DNA of 64,000 nt from Acidobacteriota bacterium (GTDB taxonomy: Bacteria; Acidobacteriota; Blastocatellia; RBC074), in assembly GCA_016196035.1 (NCBI GenBank), contig JACPYM010000006.1, positions 62,001-126,000 on the forward strand, written 5' to 3'. Under the pieces are notes generated by a model. It had not been told where the DNA came from. It saw only the letters and a program-made list of their open reading frames with translations, and searched no databases. Made by a program: the position numbers and the translations under genes. Shown here in pieces: positions 15,835 through 28,031 of this stretch (position 1 is the stretch's first letter; each line of letters starts with the position of its first letter).

Positions 15835-16045
15835 TTTCAGACCTCCTGCTCAAATCCATTCAAATTCCTCGACATATTCAATGTCCCCACGCCTCCCTAG
15901 TATTTCCCCCGCCCTGAGAAAGGAAAAATCGAGGAGCACGGAATAATACTTAACCGGTAAAGCATTGTATAGATGGTTAGACGATTTCGGGCTTGTGAGA
16001 CAAGCCAAAGAGAGGTTGACAGACAAAACGAGGAGAGGTTTCAGG

Positions 16046-16795
16046 ATGAAAAGATTTACGGGAAAGGTAGCGGTCATTACGGGTGGCAACAGCGGCATCG
16101 GGCTGGCGACCGCCAAAGCGTTTGCCGCCGAGGGCGCGAAGGTCGTCATTTCGGGGCGCGATGAGCAAACGCTTGCTGCCGCGAAACAAGAGATCGGCGG
16201 TGATGTTTTGACCGTGCGGGCCGATGTCACGAAGCTGGGTGATCTGGACAGGCTCTTCAGCGAAACACGAGGCCGATTCGGCGGGATTGACGCGCTCTTC
16301 GTCAATGCCGGCGTCGCTAAATTCGCGCCGCTCGCCGAAACGACGGAAGGGCTTTTTGATGAAACAATCGCCACCAATCTCAAAGGCGCATTTTTCACGG
16401 TGCAAAAAGCCTTGCCGCTGTTGAACGACAACGCTTCCATCATCGTCAACACAACGACCGCACACACGCTGGGACTGCCCTCGACGAGCGTTTACGCGGC
16501 GAGCAAAGCCGCGTTGCGCTCGCTGGCGCGGACGCTTTCCGCCGAGCTTGTCGGGCATGGTATCCGCGTCAACGCAGTCGCGCCGGGGCCGATTGAAACA
16601 CCGATCTACGGGCGTTTGGGGCTGCCTGCTGACGCGGTGCAAGAGATGGCGGCGGGCATTCTGGGCCGCGTTCCGATGCGCCGTTTTGGCAGCGTGGAAG
16701 ACGTCGCCAACGCCGTGTTGTTTCTCGCCTCGCCTGAATCGAATTATGTGCTTGGTGTGGAGATCGCGGTGGACGGCGGGATGAGTCAACTTTGA
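16046..16795 (+). CDS. Short-chain dehydrogenase/reductase (SDR)
   Basis: 249 residues, classical length. Cofactor motif TGGNSGIG (residues 12-19), NAG (near 89), catalytic YAASK (Tyr and Lys near 152/156) after the Ser of the NTTTAHTLGLPST region, and PG motif near 184. It acts as an NAD(P)H-dependent alcohol/ketone oxidoreductase with unknown substrate. The ATG at 16046 follows AGGAGAGG and is preferred over upstream frame extensions. It is the first of three same-strand genes (SDR, alpha/beta hydrolase, MDR) facing away from the CGNR regulator. Confidence 0.9.
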   Translation: MKRFTGKVAVITGGNSGIGLATAKAFAAEGAKVVISGRDEQTLAAAKQEIGGDVLTVRADVTKLGDLDRLFSETRGRFGGIDALFVNAGVAKFAPLAETTEGLFDETIATNLKGAFFTVQKALPLLNDNASIIVNTTTAHTLGLPSTSVYAASKAALRSLARTLSAELVGHGIRVNAVAPGPIETPIYGRLGLPADAVQEMAAGILGRVPMRRFGSVEDVANAVLFLASPESNYVLGVEIAVDGGMSQL

Positions 16796-16817
16796 TCCGG
16801 ATCATTTGAAACATCGT

Positions 16818-16847
16818 CCTTTCAGAAGCGAACGGGTGTCTGAAAGG
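16818..16847. terminator. Hairpin between SDR and hydrolase genes
   Basis: CCTTTCAGA at 16818-16826 pairs with TCTGAAAGG at 16839-16847 around a 12-nt loop. No T-run follows on the plus strand, so partial attenuation or an RNA processing site is as likely as true termination. Confidence 0.4.
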
Positions 16848-16876
16848 GCGACCAAAAACAATCAAGGAGAAGAGAG

Positions 16877-17863
16877 ATGAACAAACAGTTTTCGCAAGCG
16901 TGGTTGGTCGCGCTACTTTCACTGGCGCTGGGGGTCTTTGCCGTTGAAGCGCAAGCCCGGAAGACGGCCGACGACAGCGCCAAACCCGATCAACGCCTGA
17001 CACAAACAACCTACAACACGGTCAAGATTGACGGCCTCGACATCTTCTATCGCGAAGCGGGCGATCCGTCGAAGCCAACGATCCTGCTGCTGCACGGCTT
17101 TCCCACGTCGTCGCACATGTTTCGCAATTTGATCCCGGCGTTGGCGGACAGATTCCATCTGGTCGCGCCGGATTATCCGGGCTTCGGGCAGAGTTCAGCG
17201 CCGGCGGCCAATGAGTTTAATTACACGTTCGACAACCTGGCAAACATCATTGACAAGTTCACGAACACCATCGGGCTGAAGAAGTACAGCCTCTATGTGC
17301 AGGATTACGGCGCGCCGGTCGGGTTTCGTCTGGCGTTGAAAAATCCAGGAAGAGTGCAGACTTTGATCGTGCAAAACGGCAATGCTTACGAAGAAGGATT
17401 GTCAGAGGCCGCCGCGCCGCTCAAAACCTTCGGCGAGACGCGCGACCCGAAAATCGCCGAAGTGCTGCGCGGTTTCTTGAAGCAGGAAACGACCAAGTTT
17501 CAATACACGCAGGGCGCGCGCCGTCAGAATCGCATCAGCCCTGACACCTGGACGCATGACCAGGCGCTGCTCGACCGTCCGGGCAACGCGGAGATTCAAC
17601 TCGCGCTCTTCGCCGATTACTCGTCGAACATCGAATCTTACCCGGCCTGGCACGAATATTTGCGCAAGCATCAACCACCAACGCTGATAGTTTGGGGCAG
17701 GAACGATCCGTTTTTCACCGTGAAAAACATTGACGGCTTCCGGCGTGACTTGAAGAACGTCGAAGTTCACCTGCTCGATGGCGGCCACTTCGCTCTCGAA
17801 GAATACACAGGCGACATCGCCGAAAAGATCTGCAACTTCTTCGCCGCGCATAAAATCAAGTAG
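16877..17863 (+). CDS. Secreted alpha/beta hydrolase with Asp nucleophile (dehalogenase/epoxide-hydrolase type)
   Basis: 328 residues with an N-terminal signal peptide (cleavage near AQA, residue 27). The HGFP oxyanion motif is at residues 73-76. The nucleophile elbow reads VQDYGAPVG with D143, not Ser, which places it with haloalkane dehalogenases and epoxide hydrolases. H304 in DGGHFALEE is the probable base and the Asp of WGRNDPFF the acid. A cap domain spans about 165-240. Export is unusual for this group and suggests a periplasmic role. RBS AAGGAGAAG. It lies between an SDR and a quinone-reductase-like gene, consistent with a small detoxification operon. Confidence 0.87.
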   Translation: MNKQFSQAWLVALLSLALGVFAVEAQARKTADDSAKPDQRLTQTTYNTVKIDGLDIFYREAGDPSKPTILLLHGFPTSSHMFRNLIPALADRFHLVAPDYPGFGQSSAPAANEFNYTFDNLANIIDKFTNTIGLKKYSLYVQDYGAPVGFRLALKNPGRVQTLIVQNGNAYEEGLSEAAAPLKTFGETRDPKIAEVLRGFLKQETTKFQYTQGARRQNRISPDTWTHDQALLDRPGNAEIQLALFADYSSNIESYPAWHEYLRKHQPPTLIVWGRNDPFFTVKNIDGFRRDLKNVEVHLLDGGHFALEEYTGDIAEKICNFFAAHKIK

Positions 17864-17922
17864 CTGAACCGGCTCAAACACAAACCGTAATGAAAGAATC
17901 GAAAATCAAAAGGAGAAGAAAA

Positions 17923-18900
17923 GTGAAAGCAGTTCAATTACAAAGCTTTGAAGGCGTTAAAGGTTTAAAGCTCGTGAACATCAGCAGGCCTCAACCGGGT
18001 TCGGGAGAGGTCTTGATTCAGGTGAAAGCTGCCGGGATCAATTACGCTGAAGCCGAGCAAATTCACGGAAGGTATCCCACTTTCGGAAAGGAGCTCCCTT
18101 TTGTCATGGGGTTCGAGGCGGCAGGCGTGGTGGTGGAGGTGGGATCAGGCGTCACTCAAGTCAGTGTGGGAGATTCTGTGACGGCACTCGTTTCGAGCGG
18201 AGGCTATGCGGAGTATGCCATCGCTCAGTCTCAGGTTGTGATTCCACTTCCAAAAGGGATCAACTTTGCCGAAGCAACCACAATCCCGATTCAAGGAATG
18301 ACGGCATACACACTGCTGAAATACTTGGTGATGCCGGTCGCCCATCACAGTCTGCTCATTCAAGCCGCAGCCGGTGGCGTGGGGCTTTACTTAGTCCAAA
18401 TCGGCAGACTCTTTGGGATTAAAAACATCATCGCCTTAGCCAGTTCCGATGAAAAACTCGAACTGGTAAAAACGCTGGGCGCGGAGGTTGTCATTAACTA
18501 TTCCAAGTCCGGCTGGGTGGAGAAAGTGAGGCAAGCCACTAATGGGAAAGGTGTAGATGTCGTACTGCAAATGTCGTCGGACCGGATTGGGGAAGAGAGC
18601 TTCAAGCTGGCCGCTCCGGGCGGAAGAATTGTTCTCTTCGGTTCAAAGAACTACCACGCCACGCTCAGCACCGAGCAGGTTCGACAACTCATCTGGCAAA
18701 ACCAAACGCTGGCGGGCTTTGCCTATCCCGCGCTTCCGCCAGCGCAAGTGGCCGAAAGTCTCCCGGAATTTTTAAGACTAATCGAGGAAAAGAAACTAAA
18801 GCTCTTCGCCAATCAATCTTTCCCTTTGGCTCAGGCGCCACAAGCGTTTGAAGCATTGCTCAGCCGCAAGACAATGGGGAAAGTAGCCCTCACTCCGTAG
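17923..18900 (+). CDS. NADPH:quinone reductase-like MDR oxidoreductase
   Basis: 325 residues from a GTG at 17923. I chose this start because AGGAG lies 7 bp before it and the product then begins VKAVQLQSFEG as in the family; an upstream ATG at 17890 would add a basic tail. The medium-chain dehydrogenase fold has no structural or catalytic zinc cysteines. The nucleotide-binding stretch AAAGGVGLYLVQIGRLFG is near residues 148-165. The likely reaction is NADPH-dependent reduction of quinones or alpha,beta-unsaturated carbonyls. The bases look less GC-rich than in the flanking genes, so recent acquisition is possible. Third gene of the SDR-hydrolase-MDR set. Confidence 0.87.
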   Translation: MKAVQLQSFEGVKGLKLVNISRPQPGSGEVLIQVKAAGINYAEAEQIHGRYPTFGKELPFVMGFEAAGVVVEVGSGVTQVSVGDSVTALVSSGGYAEYAIAQSQVVIPLPKGINFAEATTIPIQGMTAYTLLKYLVMPVAHHSLLIQAAAGGVGLYLVQIGRLFGIKNIIALASSDEKLELVKTLGAEVVINYSKSGWVEKVRQATNGKGVDVVLQMSSDRIGEESFKLAAPGGRIVLFGSKNYHATLSTEQVRQLIWQNQTLAGFAYPALPPAQVAESLPEFLRLIEEKKLKLFANQSFPLAQAPQAFEALLSRKTMGKVALTP

Positions 18901-18932
18901 AGCGATACGGCGCACTCGCGAAGATTGCTGTA

Positions 18933-18962
18933 GCGGCTCGGCTTTGACAAAAGCCGAGCCGC
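18933..18962 (+). terminator. Strong hairpin after the MDR gene
   Basis: A 13-bp perfect stem, GCGGCTCGGCTTT at 18933-18945 and its complement at 18950-18962, closes on a 4-nt loop 32 bp after the MDR stop codon. It is a likely terminator for the SDR-hydrolase-MDR transcript. Confidence 0.6.
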
Positions 18963-19215
18963 ACGACTTTCCTGGTCAAAGATAAAAACTTACCTTCGCA
19001 TCCAAATTGACGAAGCCATAGACATTTCAGAACAAATCGCACAACTGCAAGTCACAAGCTGCGAGGCTCGGGGCGTGTTGGTGAAGGTCTTGCCCGAACA
19101 CCAGGAATTTAACACAGTGGGGTTGAGGCGCCGCCGTGATCTGAAAACGAATGACTATTCGCTTGAAAAGGCGTAATGGTAGGATGATTTGGCTTAAAGG
19201 ACAGGGGTTGAAAAG
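18963..19215 (+). other. Gene-poor gap with a possible ORF remnant
   Basis: After the hairpin, one plus frame stays open from 18934 to a stop at 19174-19176 and reads ...YLRIQIDEAIDISEQI... with no convincing start codon. It may be the tail of a decayed gene; I cannot name a family. Nothing else is seen up to the next gene. Confidence 0.25.
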
Positions 19216-19806
19216 ATGCCAGCGAAGTCATTAAAACCATTGCTCACTGAAATCCGCGCCTGTCAGGTGTGCGCCGAACATCTGCCGCACGGCCCGCGCC
19301 CGGTATTGCGCGCGGGCAAAAATGCGCGGCTGCTGATCGTCGGCCAGGCGCCGGGCCGCCGCGTGCACGAGAGCGGCGTGCCCTGGCAGGATCAATCGGG
19401 CGACACGTTGCGCGCCTGGCTGCAACTGACACCGGAGCAGTTTTACGACGAACGGTTGGTCGCCATCGTGCCGTCGGGGTTCTGTTATCCCGGCCAAGGC
19501 GCGCGCGGCGATTTGCCGCCCCGGCCCGAATGCGCGCCGCTCTGGCATCCGCGCCTGTTGGCGGCCATGAAGCAGATCAAATTGACGCTGCTGATTGGCA
19601 GTTACGCGCAAGCGTATTATCTGCGCGAACAAGCCAAACCGACGCTGACGGAAACGGTGGCGAGTTTTGCCGAATACTTGCCGCGTTACTTTCCGTTGCC
19701 GCACCCCAGCCCGCGCAATCGCCCGTGGCTGAGCCGCAATCCGTGGTTTGCCAGTGAACTCTTACCTGTCTTGCGTGAACGCCTGAGCACTGTTCTTGCT
19801 GAGTAA
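19216..19806 (+). CDS. Uracil-DNA glycosylase superfamily protein
   Basis: 196 residues. LLIVGQAPGRRVHESGVPW (residues about 39-57) is the uracil-binding/water-activating loop of the PF03167 superfamily, and the late LPHPSPRNRPWL supplies the second active-site loop with its His. Cysteines C16 and C19, plus those in SGFCYPG and PECAPLW, could bind an Fe-S cluster as in family 4/5 enzymes. A role in base-excision repair of deaminated cytosine is expected, although members of this branch have not all been shown to be active. The RBS is weak (AGGGGTTG). No operon partner. Confidence 0.82.
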   Translation: MPAKSLKPLLTEIRACQVCAEHLPHGPRPVLRAGKNARLLIVGQAPGRRVHESGVPWQDQSGDTLRAWLQLTPEQFYDERLVAIVPSGFCYPGQGARGDLPPRPECAPLWHPRLLAAMKQIKLTLLIGSYAQAYYLREQAKPTLTETVASFAEYLPRYFPLPHPSPRNRPWLSRNPWFASELLPVLRERLSTVLAE

Positions 19807-19852
19807 ACCTGGCCACACGATTTTCGGTGGCGTGGTGACGGCGGCGAGCGAA

Positions 19853-21498
19853 TTACTTAAGCGCGATGCGCACGGTATTCGCCGTCTTGCCCTCCGCCGT
19901 GACCACGGCATCCACTTCGCCGCGCCCGGCCAACGCGCGCGGCAACCGCGCATTGAGCTGATCGAGCCCGGCCAACGTCGGCTGACGTCCGGCGTAAAGC
20001 AGCGGAACGGATATGCCACCGATGTTGACGCTGACAACCGGCTCACTGAAGCGTCCGCGCCAGCCCGTGCCGAACAACACCAGAATCACCTGCTCGCCTT
20101 CTGCGTCAAGGTCAATCGGCGCAGGCACGAAGCGGTTGGTCGCCGGATCAAGCCGCGCTAGCGGTTCATAAACCGATGATCCATCAGCCCGCACGCGCAA
20201 GATGACTGCCGCCGGGACGCCGCGCCCGTTGGCGTTGGCGGTGAAGATGCCAGGGGCGAAGGTGGCGAGTTGCATCAAGCCGCTGGCGATGGTTGCGCCG
20301 TTACTGGTCACACTGACAGTTGCATTGCTTGGGCTGACGGATGCGAAGGATTCTTCCGGTACCTGAAAATTGAGCTGACCGTTGCCCGCATAAAAGACGG
20401 GCGCTTCAAGCTCATGCCCAGTGGCGTCCCTAACCATCACCTTCAATTTTTCCACCCCTGCGCCAGCGGCATCCAAAAAGCCAACCGCCAATGAGGCAGG
20501 CGCCAGCACAGGGCCAAGGAAGCTGGCGGCCGAGAGCGTCGTGAGCGCCGTCGCGCGCGCCGGGATCGTCAGTCAATGACCGTGGTGAACACCGGCGCGG
20601 TGCCTGCTGGATTGAGCTTGCTCACTATGATGTCGGGAGACGCAGCCCCAAAAGGGAAAGACTGATCAACTACCCCGGCGATGGTGTAAGCACTCCCCTG
20701 CGCATCCACGGCAATGCTCCGCCCTTCTGGCATGCGCGCCGCAAACACCAAGACCGGATCAATCACCAACGGCTGACTGCGATCATATCCACCAACCGAA
20801 AAGCCCACTTCCCGCGCGCCCCGCAACTCATAACCGCCTGCGACCGCACGCCGCGTGCCGGCAATCTCTTGATAAACGCGAGGCCGCGCTTGCCGCACTG
20901 GCCCGTCCGGCGTTTGCAAGACCAGTTCGCCCGTGTCGTTGAGTTGCACATCCTGCGCGTCAGCGAATTGCAAGCGGATGGCGCGCGGGTCAGCGTGCGG
21001 CGCAACGATGAAATCGTATTCAAGCTGTTGTTGATTGCCGTAAAAGACCCAATCCACACCGGGGTAAACTGCTTCGTAACGCACCTTCGCAAAAGTCGGC
21101 ACCTGGGTTTGCCACTTCTGCGGGTCGCGTCCGCGCAGGTAATTGACGCGGCCCGGCAGCGGTGCGACACCGCGCAGGCGCGGGTGCGGAGTGGCTCCGG
21201 CCAACTTCAGCCGCAGGTTAGCTGAGGGCAGGGCCAACGCGGCCTCTGTCGCGCCCAGCGCGAGCGTGCCATTCCCACTGCGCGCCAGGAATTTAACCGA
21301 TGCTTCGGCTTGGCCCTGATTGGCTTCAAAGCTGAGCGGCAAACGACCATAGTTGGCGTTGACGAGTTGCGGCGTTCCGGCAACCGGCTGCGGCGCGGGC
21401 GCGGTGCGGCGTTGGTTGACGGCAAACCACCCGGCCAGCAGGAACAAGCAGCACGCCAAGCTGAAAAACAAACTCAAGTGGACAGAAAAACGGCGCAT
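19853..21498 (-). pseudogene. Broken SBBP-repeat protein with TIGR03437-like C-terminal domain
   Basis: The 5' part (21498 down to 20569) encodes a signal peptide and the N-terminal domain typical of SBBP proteins (SFEANQGQAEASVKFLARSG near residue 55). It runs into a first repeat (MPEGRSIAVDAQGSAYTIAG) and stops at TGA 20569-20571. In another frame directly behind it, down to 19853, lies a Solibacter-type C-terminal domain (AASFLGPVLAPASL, APGIFTANANGRG, VILVLFGTGWRG). Normal members have many SBBP repeats between these parts. The junction therefore looks like an internal deletion that also shifted frame. The ATG at 21498 follows GGAGG. If a ribosome shift rescued it, the product would be a short secreted protein. 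Confidence 0.75.
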
Positions 21499-21693
21499 AA
21501 AACCTCCGTGAATAACCGACGTGGATAATCGGCACGGCGCGGCTGATTGGTAGCGAGCGCAACCGCAACGACCGGAACTGGGATTTTCAAGCAAGCCACA
21601 AGGGAAATGTGAAGGTGTGCAGCGGATCGGCAAGGGGGCAGCGCGTAACAATTCGTCGCGTAATTGAAAAGTCAGGGACGCGCGCAGCTTGGC

Positions 21694-22212
21694 TTAGCGT
21701 TTGAAAAGGTCGCCCACGCGACAGTGGAATCCGGGCAGCAGCGTTTCACTCGTCAGGTCTTGTTCCGCCGTCACGATGCGCAATTGGGTCGGCGCATCAT
21801 AAACGGTGACATCTTCCGCCTCCTGCGACACCAGCCAGACCTGCTGGACGCCAGCAGCGAAATACTCGCGCACCTTGCCAATCACCTTTTCATAAATGTC
21901 GTTGGGCGAGATAACTTCAACCGCCAAGTCGGGGGCGATTTCCCATTTGCTGGCCGGTGCGCCCTCGGCTGGGATGCGCGCGGCGGAAACAAAGCTGACA
22001 TCGGGCATCCGCTCATTCGCGCCAATCATGAATGTTGTATTGGCGTTGTAGAGCTTGCCGAGGGGGGTTTGTTTGAGATAAATGCCCAACTCGACTGTAA
22101 GTTGCGCGCCAATTTCGCCATGTTTTGCCCCTGCCATTTTGACCTCCTTTTGGCCGTTTACGATTTCGTAATCAAGGTCATCTTCAAACGCCAGTTGCGT
22201 TGTCGCAGTCAT
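21694..22212 (-). CDS. Uma2-family (DUF820) restriction-endonuclease-fold protein
   Basis: 172 residues, the usual size. Core motifs are MPDVSFV (near residue 69), APDLAVEVISPND (near 93) and YFAAGVQQVWLV (near 117), giving the PD-(D/E)xK nuclease fold with E98 and a following Lys/Gln position. Families of this type are abundant in acidobacteria and cyanobacteria and are of unsettled function. The gene stands alone between the broken SBBP gene and the M14 peptidase. AGGAGG-like RBS is not obvious; GGAGGT lies a little upstream. Confidence 0.88.
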   Translation of the reverse strand: MTATTQLAFEDDLDYEIVNGQKEVKMAGAKHGEIGAQLTVELGIYLKQTPLGKLYNANTTFMIGANERMPDVSFVSAARIPAEGAPASKWEIAPDLAVEVISPNDIYEKVIGKVREYFAAGVQQVWLVSQEAEDVTVYDAPTQLRIVTAEQDLTSETLLPGFHCRVGDLFKR

Positions 22213-22281
22213 TTGCAGTACCTCCGGTTTGGCTTAAATTGAAACGTGCGCATTCTAGCCCGCGTGACAGCACCCGACAAT

Positions 22282-22322
22282 GACAAAGGCCGAGAGGAAC
22301 TCATTCCCTCGCGGCCTTTGTC
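22282..22322 (-). terminator. Hairpin terminator behind the M14 peptidase gene
   Basis: GACAAAGGCCGAGAGG (22282-22297) pairs with 22307-22322 with one mismatch around a 9-nt loop. It lies 24 bp past the stop codon of the minus-strand peptidase gene, between it and the start of the Uma2 gene. Confidence 0.6.
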
Positions 22323-22345
22323 GTTTATGAATCAGGGACTAACCC

Positions 22346-25408
<3,063 letters not shown>

Positions 25409-25575
25409 CGGAGAGCCTCCTTTTTCGAGCGCGATTGAAATTTTGTTTGATCGTAAAAGAATTTGGTTGCAGCAGTTCAGACGCACGCCAGCATAGTGCA
25501 GTTACCTGATTTTGACCAGATTTTGAGAGGTTTCTGCTTGACCCTGGCGCCGGTTCCAACCTTTATACTTTCACA

Positions 25576-26100
25576 GTGGCTGACCAAACACCGCTCAATG
25601 ATCATTCCACCGGCTTTCTGCGCGCGGGCGAACTCGCGCGCCTGACCGGTGTCAGCACCGACACGTTGCGGCATTACGAGCGCAAGGGCCTGCTCAAACC
25701 GCGCCGCTTGCCCAATGGTTACCGCGCCTATCCGGCGCACGCGGTTATGCGCGTGCGGTTGGTGCAATGCGCCTTGCTGATGGGCTTCAAGCTCGACGAA
25801 CTGGCCCGCGTGTTCAAAGTGCGCGACCAGGGCGGCGCGCCGTGCAATCAGGTCTATGCGCTGGCGGCGGCCAAGTTGGCCAAAGTCGAAGAGCGGCTGA
25901 ATGAATTGACCGTCGTGCGTGATGAGTTGCGTGAATTATTGGGCGATTGGGAGCAACGTTTGGAAACCGCCGCCCCGCACGAACCCGTCCATTTGCTCGA
26001 AGATTTGGCGGCCACCAAACTGGTCAAGACGGGGCAACAGGCGTTGTTCAACGCGTCCTGGCAAACTCGGAACCCGCATGGCAAGGAGAGAAAACAATGA
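25576..26100 (+). CDS. MerR-family transcriptional regulator
   Basis: 174 residues from a GTG. Winged-helix MerR DNA-binding part at residues 13-55 (GELARLTGVSTDTLRHYERKGLL, then PNGYRAYP), dimerisation coil at about 85-125, and a single Cys in GGAPCNQVYALA, near where metal-sensing MerR proteins carry a ligand. The C-terminus is longer than in classic metal sensors. It overlaps the following small secreted protein by 4 bp, so the two are translationally coupled, which suggests the partner takes part in the sensed process. Target sites would lie in the spacer to the divergent M14 gene (25409-25575), which I could not resolve. Confidence 0.88.
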   Translation: MADQTPLNDHSTGFLRAGELARLTGVSTDTLRHYERKGLLKPRRLPNGYRAYPAHAVMRVRLVQCALLMGFKLDELARVFKVRDQGGAPCNQVYALAAAKLAKVEERLNELTVVRDELRELLGDWEQRLETAAPHEPVHLLEDLAATKLVKTGQQALFNASWQTRNPHGKERKQ

Positions 26101-26660
26101 ATACCAATTCGCGGCTAAGCCTCGCTCTATTGATCGTCACAGGCTGCGCCACACTGGCCAACGCACAGCAGGCCGCCCCCGCTGGAATGGAAAGCTGCCC
26201 GCTGCACGCGCAACATCAAGCTGAAATGACCAAGCAAGCCAGCCACGACCATCTGGCCGAAGTCAATCAACGCGGCGCACAAGCGATGGGCTTCTCGCAA
26301 ACCAAAACGACCCATCACTTCCGCCTGTATGCCGATGGCGGCGCGATTGAAGTGACGGCCAGGCGCGCCAAAGATGTCGCCAGTCGGCGGCAAATCCGCC
26401 AGCACCTGCAACAGATTGCGCAACTGTTTGCCAGCGGCGACTTTTCCAAACCGCAGCACACCCACGCGCAAGTGCCGCCCGGCGTAGCGGAAATGACCCA
26501 ACTCAGAACGGACATCGTTTACCAATTCGAACCACTGCCGCGCGGTGGCCGCGTGCGCATCAAAACAGCCAATCCGGATGCGCTCAAAGCCGTGCACGAA
26601 TTTCTGCGCTTTCAAATCACCGACCATCAGACCGGCGATGCCGTTGCGGTGATGCCATAA
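26097..26660 (+). CDS. Small secreted protein with ITDHQTGD-type C-terminus, MerR partner
   Basis: 187 residues. The ATG overlaps the MerR stop (ATGA). A signal peptide ends near ANA (residue 23). The mature N-terminus is His/Cys/Met-rich (MESCPLHAQHQAEM), followed by FSQTKTTHHFRLYADGGAIEV and a conserved end, HEFLRFQITDHQTGD. I recognise this as a conserved family, often mislabelled as aspartate carbamoyltransferase; it has none of that enzyme's motifs. The link to a MerR gene and the His-rich start hint at a metal or oxidant role in the periplasm. Function otherwise unknown. Confidence 0.8.
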   Translation: MNTNSRLSLALLIVTGCATLANAQQAAPAGMESCPLHAQHQAEMTKQASHDHLAEVNQRGAQAMGFSQTKTTHHFRLYADGGAIEVTARRAKDVASRRQIRQHLQQIAQLFASGDFSKPQHTHAQVPPGVAEMTQLRTDIVYQFEPLPRGGRVRIKTANPDALKAVHEFLRFQITDHQTGDAVAVMP

Positions 26661-26684
26661 GCCCGATGCTGCCACACAGACGCT

Positions 26685-26718
26685 GAAGCAGGTGGCGCAC
26701 TCACGCTCCACCTGCTTC
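26685..26718 (+). terminator. Terminator hairpin after the MerR operon
   Basis: GAAGCAGGTGG at 26685-26695 pairs perfectly with 26708-26718 around a 12-nt loop, followed by GGTCTT. It lies 24 bp after the stop codon of the small secreted protein gene and separates it from the convergent zinc-ribbon gene. Confidence 0.65.
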
Positions 26719-26814
26719 GGTCTTACGCGCGCAAACTGGTCAACTCTCAGCCAATGGCACGGCTTTTCACGCCACCTAAGCGACCTCGCATCTGCGGCTC
26801 GCATTCCCGTTTTG

Positions 26815-27744
26815 TTACTCTGGCGCGGGGGCTTGCCCTTTAGTTGTCCGGCTGAGTTTTTTCTCCAGGTTCTTGACGTGATTGGCGGCGACGGCGGCGT
26901 AATTACCGGACGTGCATTGGCGATAGGCTTCGAGCGCCTTCGCCAATGCGCCGGAGCGCTGATAAGCGGAACCGAGCAGATAATACACATCCGTATTGCC
27001 GGGATTCGCGTGCCGCGCTTTCTCATACGCCTGAATCGCGTCTTGCAACTGCCCCGCGCCAGCCAGCCGGTTGCCCTGCTCGATCAGAGCAAGATTGCGG
27101 TCGGGCGCTTCGGCTCTATCCGGCGCTGGTTCAGGCGCAGCGCTTTTCGTCGCCGCATAAACACTCGGCGTGGGCAGAGCAGCGGAGTTGGCCTGGCCCT
27201 CGGCTTTGACGCTTGCCGCAGGTTTCGCATTCGCAGCCGTGGTCCTGGGCGTTGGAAGATTAGCGGGGATGACGACCGGCTGATCCACTGTCGGTGTCGG
27301 CAGGGGCGCAGCGGCAGCAACCGCTGATTCAGCCACGGGCGGGGCTGCTACAGCAATAGGCACAACCGCAGAGGCGTTGGCACGATGGATAAAAAAGTAT
27401 CCGCCGCCACCTGCGATCATCAGCAAACCTGCCACAATGGCGGCGAGCCAACCGCGCTGCATTGCCGAGGGGGCGGTTGCCACGGGGTTGATAGACGCTG
27501 GCAGTTCCGCACTCGCTGGCAGTGGTTGCGGCGCGGCAACCGCTGCGCCTGGCAAGACCTCGGTGGCGGCAGGTGCGGCCACGTGTTTCGCCGGCTCCCA
27601 CGTATCCAACGGATCAGCTTCCGCAAGCTGCCGCGTCAAGGGCGAGGTCGCGAGCGCAATCGTAGGCGCAGGCGCGCCGCAATGACGGCAGAAATTCAAG
27701 GCTTGCGTGGCCGTCGTTCCGCATTGTTGGCAAGTAAATGACAT
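26815..27744 (-). CDS. Zinc-ribbon, single-TM protein with periplasmic TPR repeats
   Basis: 309 residues. The ATG at 27744 has GGAG 9 bp upstream. Residues 4-24 form a zinc ribbon (CQQCG and CRHCG). A Pro/Ala-rich linker leads to one membrane helix near residues 107-125 (WLAAIVAGLLMIAGGGGYFF). A low-complexity Ala/Pro stretch follows, then TPR-like helices near 220-290 (LIEQGNRLAGAGQLQDAIQAYEKA). The layout is that of acidobacterial membrane proteins that pair a cytoplasmic ribbon with outer TPRs. Partner unknown. Between it and the sigma-factor gene (27745-28031) I see no gene. Confidence 0.82.
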   Translation of the reverse strand: MSFTCQQCGTTATQALNFCRHCGAPAPTIALATSPLTRQLAEADPLDTWEPAKHVAAPAATEVLPGAAVAAPQPLPASAELPASINPVATAPSAMQRGWLAAIVAGLLMIAGGGGYFFIHRANASAVVPIAVAAPPVAESAVAAAAPLPTPTVDQPVVIPANLPTPRTTAANAKPAASVKAEGQANSAALPTPSVYAATKSAAPEPAPDRAEAPDRNLALIEQGNRLAGAGQLQDAIQAYEKARHANPGNTDVYYLLGSAYQRSGALAKALEAYRQCTSGNYAAVAANHVKNLEKKLSRTTKGQAPAPE

Positions 27745-28031
27745 CGTTCGTTGCTCCATTTCCGGTCACAGGCAATCCGTCCAGCGGAAAGTTGCCTCAC
27801 AAAATCCTGGCGATCAGCGTGGGAAGTTGCCGCAAAGGCTCTCGCTCCAAAAAGCCGGTGCAAGCCGCCACGCTTCCTCACCAAACTCATGCGTAAGCCA
27901 CGCGCGAAAAGGCTCAAACAAACTTTTCAAACGTACATTTCTCGTCACATTCAATTTTGACGAAAACGGCAAGACGGCCTACCCTGACACCGCACGACGA
28001 GTCTTCAGACAAAGCCCGCGAGAAAGAGGTG

